From positions 360,914-424,913 of the forward strand of contig VZRZ01006452.1 in NCBI GenBank assembly GCA_013398175.1: DNA of 64,000 bases. Reading direction: 5' to 3'. A program made the translations under genes and the position numbers. Source of the DNA: Climacteris rufus. Lineage: Eukaryota > Chordata > Aves > Passeriformes > Climacteridae. Under the pieces are notes generated by a model, which ran no database searches, was not told where the DNA came from, and saw only the letters and a program-made list of their open reading frames with translations. Of this stretch, positions 48,201-54,569 are shown piece after piece; the first letter of the stretch is position 1, and each line of letters begins with the position of its first letter.

Positions 48201-48796
48201 AGGGGCAGGGCAGCAGGCAGAAGTGGCTGCAGGATGCTTACCGGTCTGTCTGGAGAACGTGGATGAGGTGCTCCATGGCTTGTATGCCGACCTCCAACCG
48301 GTATTTCTGTTCGCAGAAAAGACAAATGGTTCATGGTCTCGCCCAAACACCAAACAAAGCCTTGTCAGCAGTACCTGACACGGCTACTTGGAATTCATAC
48401 CACTACTCAGGTGTTGGCTACTTACCTTAGATAACGACTTGAGAGCACGGACAGCATCCCGCCGGTCATCCAGCAACGTGGAGGAAGCTACTCGGTCACA
48501 CAGCTTCTGGATCTGGAAACGTACACAACACGTGGGATAGGACAGCGCGCCAGGACGGCTGGGGAGCCTCCCGACACAGCCTAAGGTCAGCACCCTCCCC
48601 GTTCCAGCCACCGGCTCACGGCCCCGCGCAGGACCGGGCACCACCCGGGCCTGTCAGAGGGACCGACACAGCCGGTGCGACGGAGCGGCCCCAGCGGGGC
48701 CGCCCCGGCCCTGCCGCGCCCCGCGCTCACCGTGTCCGCTCCCGAGGGCTGCGGGCCGGCGCTGGGGCCGCCCATGACGCCCCGCAAGAAGTTCAT
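24123..48796 (-). CDS. USO1: USO1 / p115 general vesicular transport factor, complete 24-exon gene
   Basis: USO1 is a peripheral Golgi and ER-exit-site tether. Recruited by Rab1, it binds GM130 and giantin and promotes SNARE assembly for ER-to-Golgi and intra-Golgi transport. The conceptual protein has 951 residues (human about 962). Residues 1 to about 620 form the armadillo-like globular head, including the conserved segments around IQKLCDRVASSTLLDDRR and IVAFENAFERLLDI. Residues from about 640 to 920 are heptad-rich coiled coil (QQVSQIQQHKDQYNLLK, KKEQDDLLVLLADQDQKI). The last 25 residues are strongly acidic. A Ser in ESGDQ (about residue 935) matches the CK2-type site known near Ser942 in mammals. 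Joining exons at GT/AG boundaries keeps one frame throughout. Start: ATG in GCCGCCATGA inside a CpG island. Coding exon ends, in transcript order, are in the exon entries. The gene is head to head with G3BP2, and identification is secure. Confidence 0.97.
24348..24563 (-). CDS. USO1: USO1 coding exon 23
   Basis: 72 codons: SEVKALSEEKESLKQHLDSS, then KKEQDDLLVLLADQDQKISA and LKTKLKDLGVP, the strongly conserved final coiled coil. Acceptor TTGGCAG, donor GTAAGT. The 159-codon plus-strand ORF over this exon is an antisense shadow. Confidence 0.97.
25018..25116 (-). CDS. USO1: USO1 coding exon 22
   Basis: 33 codons starting NTAADPMLGDSGATAATSSE and ending with a short coiled coil LEQEIKELK. It is shorter and very different from the mammalian equivalent, although the end (KELK) aligns. 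Acceptor TCCACAG, donor GTTGGT (weak), phase 0. Confidence 0.85.
25221..25253. repeat. AT-rich inverted repeat, 14-bp arms, USO1 intron 21
   Basis: ATATATGGTAATTA is followed after five bases by its exact reverse complement. A further GGTAATTATATA-like half copy follows at about 25256. It could form a hairpin or cruciform and may be the relic of a TA microsatellite. Confidence 0.85.
26490..26570 (-). CDS. USO1: USO1 coding exon 21
   Basis: 27 codons starting ELEMLRSQIQLQSAEISKLQ, coiled coil, similar to mammalian ELATLKSQLNSQSVEITKLQ. Acceptor CCCAAAG after a strong pyrimidine tract, donor GTAATG, phase 0. Confidence 0.93.
27235..27324 (-). CDS. USO1: USO1 coding exon 20
   Basis: 30 codons starting NSSQLEMGTTEQSSQTSKSG, a Ser/Thr-rich linker between coiled coils. 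It aligns only loosely with the mammalian linker (SSQTSGTNEQSS). Phase 0 at both ends, acceptor CTTATAG, donor GTGAAC. Confidence 0.88.
27832..27995 (-). CDS. USO1: USO1 coding exon 19
   Basis: Codes for GKDTQHHNSHSDTLQMNGIQ, TEEVSKLKEELEEWKNKHEL and LQGQLREKDSVIEKL: a break rich in His/Ser followed by the next coiled coil. 164 nt, acceptor TGTTTAG, donor GTAAGG. Confidence 0.96.
28709..28847 (-). CDS. USO1: USO1 coding exon 18
   Basis: Codes for DQELEELKQRINTLTSQNEQ and LQATVTQQVSQIQQHKDQYN, then LLKVQL: clear heptads of the first coiled coil. 139 nt, acceptor TTCACAG, donor GTAGAC. Confidence 0.97.
29774..29895 (-). CDS. USO1: USO1 coding exon 17
   Basis: Codes for GVISKAIYKSSEEDKKEEEV and KKTLEQHDNIVTHYKKVIREQ, the charged entry into the first coiled coil, the segment reported to engage Rab1 and SNAREs in mammals. 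122 nt, acceptor TTGACAG, donor GTAAGA, ends in phase 0. Confidence 0.96.
30780..30961 (-). CDS. USO1: USO1 coding exon 16
   Basis: Codes for EKLKQLIEKRIGRENFIEKL, GFISKHELYSRAAQKPQPSF and FDHEFTKLVKELE, the last helices of the globular head. 182 nt, acceptor TTGTAG, donor GTGAGA. Confidence 0.97.
31159..31277 (-). CDS. USO1: USO1 coding exon 15
   Basis: Codes for LTGQIAENLGEEEQLVQGLC, ALLLGISIYYNDNSLENYR, ending in the Lys codon completed by exon 16. 119 nt; acceptor CTCTAG from the U12 intron, donor GTAAGT. Confidence 0.96.
31278..31932 (-). other. USO1: USO1 intron 14, U12-type (minor spliceosome)
   Basis: The 5' end reads GTATCCTTGA, matching the U12 donor consensus RTATCCTT exactly. 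The 3' end carries ATCCCTAAC, one mismatch from the U12 branch consensus TTCCTTAAC, with the branch A about 12 bases before the TAG acceptor and without a long pyrimidine tract. Splicing here joins NVPF to LTGQIAENLGEEEQ exactly as in mammalian p115. Confidence 0.88.
31933..32043 (-). CDS. USO1: USO1 coding exon 14 (followed by a U12-type intron)
   Basis: 37 codons, GSKVQTRVGLLMLLCTWLSN through NPANVPF, phase 0 at both ends. The acceptor TTTACAG is ordinary, but the donor is GTATCCTT, the consensus of minor-class (U12-dependent) introns. Confidence 0.96.
34553..34764 (-). CDS. USO1: USO1 coding exon 13
   Basis: Codes for ATGNSVSAGQLLCGGLFSTD, SLSNWCAAVALAHALQENAT and on to CTNILSQ. 212 nt and unusually GC-rich. 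The acceptor used in the human-like product is TGGTAG; a second in-frame AG lies six bases downstream (see findings). Donor GTACTG. The long plus-strand ORFs here are antisense shadows. Confidence 0.96.
34985..35139 (-). CDS. USO1: USO1 coding exon 12
   Basis: Codes for PAIVVLLMSMVNERQPFVLR, CAVLYCFQCFLYKNQKGQGE and IVSTLLPSTID. 155 nt, acceptor GCCACCAG, donor GTAGGC, leaving one base of the next Ala codon. Confidence 0.97.
35637..35725 (-). CDS. USO1: USO1 coding exon 11
   Basis: Codes for TINTVSEVIRGCQTNQDYFA and SVNAPSNPP, ending inside the Arg codon completed by exon 12. 89 nt, acceptor TCCCTAG, donor GTAGAG. Confidence 0.96.
36506..36646 (-). CDS. USO1: USO1 coding exon 10
   Basis: Codes for LVRVLVSPTNPPGATSSCQK and AMFHCGLLQQLCTILMATGV, then PADILTE. 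47 codons, phase 0 at both ends; acceptor TCTCTAG and donor GTAAGA. Confidence 0.97.
37094..37272 (-). CDS. USO1: USO1 coding exon 9
   Basis: Codes for IVVEDCLLLLQNLLKNNNSN, QNFFKEGSYIQRMKPWFEVG and on to LHLMLQ, completing the second conserved head segment. 179 nt, acceptor CTCCTCAG, donor GTAAAA, ends in phase 0. Confidence 0.97.
38531..38651 (-). CDS. USO1: USO1 coding exon 8
   Basis: Codes for GVLLLQQLTKSNAAIQKIVA, then FENAFERLLDIITEEGNSDG, the start of the second highly conserved head segment (HR2 of p115). 121 nt. The acceptor is a non-consensus TCAAG after a good pyrimidine tract, and the donor is GTACAG. Confidence 0.96.
38904..38959 (-). CDS. USO1: USO1 coding exon 7
   Basis: Short 56-nt exon coding for VSRLMDLLADSREVIRND, a conserved head helix pair. 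Acceptor TTGCAG, donor GTAAGT, ends in phase 0. It is recognised only through translation joined to its neighbours. Confidence 0.95.
39114..39216 (-). CDS. USO1: USO1 coding exon 6
   Basis: Codes for EFDFHVRWPGVKLLTSLLKQ and QGPQVQQIILVSPMG, nearly identical to mammalian p115. 103 nt, acceptor CTTTGCAG, donor GTAAGT, ending with one base of the next codon. Confidence 0.97.
39660..39900 (+). mobile_element. CR1 LINE fragment in USO1 intron 5
   Basis: The sequence follows the avian CR1 3' region: AATTTCTTCACTGAGAAGG, GTGGCCAGGCATCC, GTGCCCAGGGCAGTGGTGGA, GTCACCCTGGAAGG, and a final GATTCTATTCCATG resembling the CR1 terminal repeat. It is antisense to USO1 and heavily decayed. The 81-codon plus-strand ORF across it is a product of the repeat. 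Confidence 0.88.
40093..40193 (-). CDS. USO1: USO1 coding exon 5
   Basis: Codes for EENSAKQVDDLGSQFTEIFI and the following KQQENVTLLLTLVE, a conserved armadillo-like repeat. 101 nt, acceptor TATTACAG, donor GTGAGT; takes up the single base left by exon 4 or by the microexon and ends in phase 0. Confidence 0.97.
42803..42814 (-). CDS. USO1: Candidate 12-nt in-frame microexon of USO1
   Basis: Within the 3.6 kb interval between exons 4 and 5, a 12-nt segment is bounded by an excellent acceptor (long T-rich tract ending CTGACAG) and a donor AAG|GTAAAA. Its length is a multiple of three. Inclusion keeps the frame exactly and adds four residues (DDSE-like) to the acidic loop, giving EEEEQDDSEEENS instead of EEEEQEENS. 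Skipping matches the common vertebrate form. Microexons of this type are often regulated by tissue, especially in neurons, but use here is inferred. Confidence 0.6.
43820..43899 (-). CDS. USO1: USO1 coding exon 4
   Basis: Codes for SDSEIIGYALDTLYNVISND followed by an acidic run (LEEEEQ). It is 80 nt, preceded by TTTGCAG and followed by a GTAAGC donor, leaving one base of the next codon. The acidic loop marks the point where a microexon can be inserted. Confidence 0.97.
43900..48241 (-). other. USO1: USO1 intron 3 (4.3 kb, longest intron)
   Basis: No further exon was recognised. It contains a 23-base-period imperfect duplication near 46.6 kb. Its ORFs (for example 46620-47093 plus strand) have no recognisable content. 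The plus strand is A/C-rich, as in the other USO1 introns. Confidence 0.75.
46596..46637. repeat. 19-bp direct repeat, period 23, in USO1 intron 3
   Basis: The 19-base unit TTTGATTTCTACTGAAAGA occurs twice, identically, separated by four bases. It looks like a recent local duplication of no evident function. Confidence 0.85.
48242..48306 (-). CDS. USO1: USO1 coding exon 3
   Basis: Codes for KYRLEVGIQAMEHLIHVLQ and the start of the TDR that continues into exon 4; armadillo-like helices of the head. It is 65 nt long and ends after two bases of an Arg codon at a GTAAGC donor. Confidence 0.97.
48426..48512 (-). CDS. USO1: USO1 coding exon 2
   Basis: Codes for residues 23-51, including IQKLCDRVASSTLLDDRR, the first highly conserved head segment of the Uso1/p115 family. 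Flanked by a TTTCCAG acceptor and a GTAAGT donor, phase 0 at both ends. Confidence 0.97.
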
Positions 48797-49110
48797 GGCG
48801 GCTCGGAGCGGCCCGGCCCCGCCGCTGCTGCGCTCCCCCCGCGGAAGCGCCCGCCGCGCCTGCGCTGCCACGTGGCGCCGACGCGGCCAAGGCGGGGCCG
48901 GGGCTGGCGGCACCGCCGCCCCTGCGCGCAGCGGAACAGGCGGCGGCACGGCCCTCACGGCCCCGGCCGGCCTCCCTCACAGCCCGGCTCGGCCTCTCCA
49001 CAGTCCGGGCCGGCCTCCCTCACAGCCCTCACGGCCCGGCGTGGCCTCCCTCACGGCCCCCCTCACAGCCCGGCCGCCCGCCGCTGCCCTTCCCACGGTT
49101 GTTCCGTATC
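48640..49110 (-). promoter_or_regulatory. USO1: USO1 CpG-island promoter and 5' UTR region
   Basis: Dense CpG and C/G-rich sequence surrounds USO1 exon 1 and continues about 300 bases upstream of its ATG, with GGGGCGG/CCGCCCC-type Sp1-like sites. There is no obvious TATA box. The transcription start cannot be fixed from sequence. Several long GC-rich ORFs on both strands here are chance products. Confidence 0.75.
48731..48796 (-). CDS. USO1: USO1 coding exon 1
   Basis: Codes for residues 1-22, starting MNFLRGVMGG as in vertebrate p115, and ends in phase 0 at a GTGAGC donor. The N-terminal tail is Gly/Pro-rich. The start context is GCCGCCATGAAC (G at -3). The exon lies in a CpG-dense promoter region. 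Confidence 0.95.
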
Positions 49111-50404
49111 CACATCGCTGCCTGCATTCCTCGTTAGGAAGAAAGCGCCCCGAACAGGTGTGAATGGCAGCTCAGCCCGCAGAACGCTTTGCTGTGTATT
49201 TGCTCACCGTGGAAAACATTTGCGCAGAGGGCGGTGACCTGCCGAAAAACTAAACCCAGCACATTGCTGTAACGCGGTTTCCCCCCAGCGTCTCAGGGTC
49301 TGTGCATCCAGAATGATCCCTAGGCAAACACTAAGGCTTGGGATTCAGGAATTGTCTTCACTTATAATGAAAAGGTGATAGCTACTTTAACTACAAGTAA
49401 ATAATTACCGTATATATTTGAAACTCTCACCTCAGTGAGAGCCAGAAACTTACCTAGGCAACACTGATGGTTTAAGTCCAAGAGAAGAGCACAAAGTAGT
49501 AAAATTCCTTTCAGATGCTGAACGTCCTCATGGGATGCTACCGTAGCATATTCTGGATTCCTGCTGAGGAGCAACAGCCACGAACCAGCACTCCACACCC
49601 TTCAGGCACTGCATCCACACACCAGCTCCCAGCCTGATGCATCCTTCCTGATGGTTACTGATAGGGTTTGGCAGTGTTTGGCTTATTCTACATATCCAGC
49701 TAATGCAATTGTAATTGCGACTAGAGCAAATGAGCACACAAAGTGCCAAGAACATCAGTTCCTAAAACTAGTTCATTTCATTCCAGGGCAAAAACCCATC
49801 TCACATCACAGTTTAAATCAACAGCTTTGAGGATTTGAGTTTCGTTATCAACTAAAGAATGAAATTAACCACCCAGCACATGGCCTAGAGGGTTTTTACC
49901 GTGCTGGGCAACAAAGAAGCCTTTAGCCAGGTTTGGTGACCAAATGGCCAGGTCGTTTGCAGCAATCACAGCCATGCCAGCAGGACAACTCCAGACTGCA
50001 GTCACCACACACACACACGAGCTTTGCTCCAGCCTTGCTGAGCACAGCCACACACACCCGGGCTGTGCATCCCTGACTCTGCTTCTCCCCTTACCCTGCC
50101 CAGCAGCACTCTGGTGCTACAAAACTGAGCTGGAGCTCACCCTCAACTGCCCTTGTCTGTAAACGCCCAGATCCTCTTACACTTCACTGCCCAGTAGCAG
50201 CAAAACAAGTTTTTCTTCGAGAAAACAAAAAATCCTTCTCCTAAACCAAAGGTCTTTATATATCAAAGGATCCACCCCCTTCCCAACAGTGATGGTTCAA
50301 GGTAGTTACCATTTCAGGACAGAAGAGACAAACATCAGAACTGACCTGTTCAAGTTGTGCATAAAGAGATTCTGGTCCTTAGCAAGAAAAAATGAAACAA
50401 CCAA
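49111..50404. other. Intergenic spacer between USO1 and the G3BP2 promoter region
   Basis: No recognisable exon. It contains a short CA run at about 50005-50018 and otherwise unremarkable sequence. GC content falls after about 49.25 kb and rises again after 50.7 kb. Confidence 0.6.
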
Positions 50405-50950
50405 CACCAGGTTCTTCCATAAGCCAAAGTTTATTTCAATATTTCCATCCTTACATATACAGCCCCTGGGAAAGATGGCAAGTTGCTTCCAAAAGAGATG
50501 TCTGACACACCCCACCTGCCCTCTCGGAGACATCATACACTCCAAGCGGCAACTTTTGCCACACTGGAGAGGAGTTATTTGGCTTCCACGCATGGATTAC
50601 TTTGTGTTTCAGCATAACTCAGAAAAGCTTCTGTTTCAGTGAGAAGCTTTAAACGCCTAACTGAGCAACGGATGGGGGCACTGCTCCCTGCATTGTAGCC
50701 CAACACTGACCGCACCCTCGCTCTATAGGCTGGAGGCCTCCGTCCAAGCGAAACGCAGCTCCGGCCCGGCAGCACAAAGCTGGGGCGTTGTCAGGAACCC
50801 ATCTCGCCCGGCCGTTCTCCACGACGGACACCGGTGCCTTGAGCCCACGGTAGGAGCCGGATGCCGACACACACCTAGAGAAGAACCAGATGAGCCGGAG
50901 CAGAGAGCGGGACAGCCTCTGCCGCCGCCGCCATGGCCCACTGAGAGCCC
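50405..50950 (-). ncRNA. Predicted short divergent minus-strand transcript upstream of G3BP2
   Basis: On the minus strand the CpG-rich promoter segment leads, about 500 bases later, to AATAAA at 50430-50435. This is followed by a T/GT-rich element (TGGTGTTGGTTGTTTC), a textbook cleavage and polyadenylation arrangement. The interval contains several small ORFs but no conserved one. A promoter-divergent, unspliced lncRNA is the simplest reading; a small unrecognised protein gene is possible. Purely predicted. Confidence 0.35.
50430..50435 (-). terminator. Minus-strand poly(A) signal with GT-rich downstream element
   Basis: AATAAA on the minus strand, with a GT/T-rich tract beginning about 20 bases downstream. 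It does not belong to USO1 or G3BP2, so it implies a separate transcript or is fortuitous. Confidence 0.5.
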
Positions 50951-50985
50951 CCTGCGCCCGTCGGCGGGAAATACGTGCGCGCGGC

Positions 50986-50993
50986 TGACGTCA
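50986..50993. promoter_or_regulatory. Consensus CRE palindrome (TGACGTCA)
   Basis: A perfect eight-base cAMP-response element in CpG-rich promoter DNA, the binding site class for CREB/ATF factors. Being palindromic and between two predicted divergent starts, it could act in both directions. Confidence 0.6.
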
Positions 50994-51012
50994 CCGCGCC
51001 AACCCGGCGGGG

Positions 51013-51017
51013 ATTGG
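51013..51017 (-). promoter_or_regulatory. Inverted CCAAT box (ATTGG)
   Basis: GGGATTGGCAG matches the NF-Y inverted CCAAT context and is followed about 20 bases later by a GGCCCCGCCCC GC box (51035-51045), a common arrangement in TATA-less CpG promoters. Confidence 0.45.
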
Positions 51018-51056
51018 CAGAGAGCTCCCGGGAAGGCCCCGCCCCTTCCCCCCACC

Positions 51057-51570
51057 NNNNNNNNNNNNNNNNNNNNNNNNNNNNNNNNNNNNNNNNNNNN
51101 NNNNNNNNNNNNNNNNNNNNNNNNNNNNNNNNNNNNNNNNNNNNNNNNNNNNNNNNNNNNNNNNNNNNNNNNNNNNNNNNNNNNNNNNNNNNNNNNNNNN
51201 NNNNNNNNNNNNNNNNNNNNNNNNNNNNNNNNNNNNNNNNNNNNNNNNNNNNNNNNNNNNNNNNNNNNNNNNNNNNNNNNNNNNNNNNNNNNNNNNNNNN
51301 NNNNNNNNNNNNNNNNNNNNNNNNNNNNNNNNNNNNNNNNNNNNNNNNNNNNNNNNNNNNNNNNNNNNNNNNNNNNNNNNNNNNNNNNNNNNNNNNNNNN
51401 NNNNNNNNNNNNNNNNNNNNNNNNNNNNNNNNNNNNNNNNNNNNNNNNNNNNNNNNNNNNNNNNNNNNNNNNNNNNNNNNNNNNNNNNNNNNNNNNNNNN
51501 NNNNNNNNNNNNNNNNNNNNNNNNNNNNNNNNNNNNNNNNNNNNNNNNNNNNNNNNNNNNNNNNNNNNNN
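51057..51570. other. Assembly gap, 514 unknown bases
   Basis: A run of N inside the GC-rich promoter of G3BP2. Open frames spanning it (305-349 codons of mostly unknown residues) are not evidence for a gene. Extremely GC-rich avian promoters are commonly missing from assemblies. Confidence 1.
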
Positions 51571-51737
51571 CGCCGTCACCTTGGCGGCTCTTCCGCCTCG
51601 CCCCGGGCGGCGCGGGGAGGCCGGGGAAAAGCGCCCCCAAGCCCCGCGTTGCTCGGTGCTGGCTCTGGTGTTGGGCCCTGCGGCCGCCTCTTCCCGTCTC
51701 CCCTCGTGGATCGATCGCCGTGCAGGGCCCTCCAGAG
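51571..51737 (+). other. G3BP2: Candidate non-coding first exon of G3BP2 (3' part)
   Basis: GC-rich sequence right of the gap ends at CAGAG|GTACGTG, a good donor. G3BP2 genes carry an untranslated first exon before the exon holding the ATG, and the next acceptor that makes sense is at 58478. The 5' end is unknown and may be in the gap. Confidence 0.45.
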
Positions 51738-54531
51738 GTACGTGGGCTTCGGTATGTGCAGGGTGCCGCTCCGGCGGCCTCGCTCGTGCTGCTGAAGCGG
51801 CCTCAGCTCCCCATCCTCGGCTCCGCGGGCCCTCTGCTCTCCTGCGAGTCAGTGCTGCCATGGCATCGCTGGCCCTGAGGGCTGTCCCAGCTTTGCAGAC
51901 TTCACCTTTCTCCGCTTCCCCTTTCCCGAGTCATAACCTGGGCTGCTCTGTTTGCACACGCAGTAATGTTGTAGAATGTTGTTGTGAGCACCTTTTATTC
52001 TGCAGAACTGGATGCCTTGAGTGATCTTTTTGGAGCTGCTCTCATTTGTCACCTGAGCTGAGCTCATTGCGTTCTCAGGCTTTTACCTGCCTTTACCTCA
52101 GGGATCACTGCAGTTCCAGTGTGGGTGCCCAGAAGCATCTCCACAATGAAACTTCTAAATCCCCTGGGTGGCTGGGTGAGCCTGGATCTTGAGCTTGGTG
52201 CCAAGTACCGCTGCATGAAAGAGCTATCACAGGAGAGAACCGGAGCATATGAGATTATTGTTTGATTTCAAACTGACTCTTAGTCAGTCATGTAGATTTT
52301 GTTATTGTGGCCTTCCATGCTGGTTTGGCAATTCCCAAGCCCTTTGTATTTCTAGACACTTCAACTTCAGTGTGCAAATGTTCTGCTTTGGTACAGAAAG
52401 AAGTGCAAAGATACCCAAGGTACTTTTGAGCTGTTGAGAAATAGGGTAAGTTACGTCTGTCCATGCCCAGGTTTCTGAGGGCAGTGTGGCTGTGTTACTG
52501 TAGCACTGTGAGTGAGTATAGGATTTGTCAGTTTGGACTCTGAGCTGAGAAGCTGTGGCTGCTGACAAACTGGCGTTGCTTTAGTTTCTGGAGTTGATTT
52601 ATCATTGAGGAGGCATTCTGTGTCCATTGTGATTGTAGGTGTGCATATAAGGCCGTACCTGCCCTAGGAAAGCTTTTCATTCTTAAGGATTCCTTCTTCT
52701 CATGGACTCTGGTTGCTTGGATGCCAGAGACATAATCTTGATTTGTCATTAGAAATGTTTTGTAATATTCTACTTGGCAGATGTGTGCTTGCTGTGTGGC
52801 ATCTGTATCTGATGATTTTTCCATAAGCAGAATAAAATCTTTTCTCTGAAAACTAGCTTAAATTGAAGAGAAAACAGAATTAACTGTCCATCATCTACAT
52901 AGCTGCCAGTGTCCATATGAACAAGATGTTTTCCTTTATGGAGCTGAGGTTTCAAATTAGACATTTATTCTCACAGCACTGAAAATACAGTGAGGAACCA
53001 CAGTAGCTTAAGGCACGGTGTTTGATTTCTGCTGTAGCAGTTATGGCACAGGATGTCGTTGCTTTTGAGAGTATTTAACAAATGAAGAACTGCACTGCAG
53101 CTCAAGTAGCCTGTGGAAAGGTGAATATGTCAGACACAGATGTATCTGATGAGATACTAGAAGAAAGGCACTGAACCTGGTCTCAGATGGTGACATCTGG
53201 GAGAGATGGGATGGCTTCCCCACAGCAGGTCTCTGTTGTTATTGCTGTTTGGGTGGGTGCTGGCCCTTTGGGACTGCACAGCATAGCTGCCCACAGGATG
53301 GTACCCTAGGGCAGCCGTGTGCCAAAAATACAAGGTGCTGTTAAACCCCTCCCAGTAAACCCCAACCACGAACCAAAATTAAACCAACCTCTCAGGAGAG
53401 CTTGGTTTGAAAGAGCTCCATGCTGTGCCTTCAAGATCAGCCAGTTCAGAATGCAGCACATTAGGGAAAGAACATCATAAAGTAAAGGGTTTCTGGTGGA
53501 TTACAGACATTTGCTGGCCCTTGCTGCAGATGGAGGATGAGCTGAGTGCTAACCTTGCAGAACATGACAGAGAGAAGGTGCTATCAATACTGGAATGGGT
53601 TGGTTGGGACTTTTGATTGCCCTTTCAGGATTTTTTTCCTTGCAGTCAGTGCTAATTTTACTTTTCCATGGGATACCTCTAGGGCTGTGCTCCAGATGCT
53701 AGATGCTCTGGCTTGGGCCATCTGGGCTACCAGTTGCCATTTGGATTTTTAGCTTCATTCAAGGTGCGGCTGCTCACATGATGTGTGGCAGTGATGGCAT
53801 CTCAGAGCCTTGCTTATGGATTGCAGGAGCAAGCACGCTCTGTAAGGTGTTATTTGCTTGTCTAAAGTAAGAAACAGTTTAAAAGTGATGATCTGGATGC
53901 AGGAGAAACCTGTCCAAGCTTGTTCCTTCCCTTCTGTTTTCCTTTGGTCTCAGTGGTGTGGGAAGTGGCACTGTGTCCCTTGTGTCTTCGCTTAGCGTGC
54001 CCACTGCGTGGAGAACATTTTTCTGATTTGCAAGAACATTCTTCTCAGATTTATTTTCATTTTACAGGTGTATTAAAATCTGAGCAGCAACTTGGATAAG
54101 ATTTGCAGACTTGTGGATGTAAGAACAAGCCATACTTTTGCAGATTTATGTAAAGTGATAGCTTGATGTCTGTGTGCCTTTAGTTACAGACAGATTGTTC
54201 TATGGGTGAATTGTTCAGAGGATGAAATTTGCTTGTCAATAAAACAAAATTTTAGTTCCTTATAGTTTTTTATTAAAACAAGTGGTTTTAATATCCATCA
54301 TCTCCCTTGGAAAGCTTAAAAGTTTCTCTTGATGGAGGTTATGTTCAAGTTGAGGTGACACTTTATTCAGCTGCTGTCAGAACTCAGTTCAGCCTTTTTT
54401 TGGTTTGGTTTGGTTTCTTTTCAAGTAAAATTGAGGAAACATCCAGGCAGCATCACTGTTGTTGGTCTGTCTTCAAACAGGATGAAAGTGGCTTTGAAAT
54501 ACCTCTTTGGACACAACCAAAGACGTGCCAA

Positions 54532-54569
54532 AGTTTATTCTCTGGATAGCTATATCCAGAGAATAAACT
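54532..54569. repeat. Perfect inverted repeat, 17-bp arms with 4-base loop
   Basis: AGTTTATTCTCTGGATA, then GCTA, then the exact reverse complement of the first arm. Transcribed within G3BP2 intron 1 it would form a strong short hairpin. The stem is shorter than a usual microRNA precursor, and the flanks do not obviously extend it. Confidence 0.9.

Larger units (their letters stand above)
50750..51900. promoter_or_regulatory. G3BP2: G3BP2 CpG-island promoter region (interrupted by an assembly gap)
   Basis: CpG-dense sequence lies on both sides of the run of N. Left of the gap are a full CRE palindrome, an inverted CCAAT box and a GC box. Right of the gap is GC-rich DNA with a likely non-coding first exon. 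The core promoter and perhaps the start site are probably inside the gap. Confidence 0.75.

Noticed and set aside
48587..49237. Several GC-rich ORFs of 115-162 codons around the USO1 promoter
   Set aside because: Ala/Pro/Arg/Gly-rich frames open on both strands of a CpG island; only MNFLRGVMGG onward in one minus frame is real.
50723..52024. ORFs of 305-349 codons on both strands over the N run
   Set aside because: They are open only because unknown bases cannot contain stop codons; the flanking parts are GC-rich chance frames.
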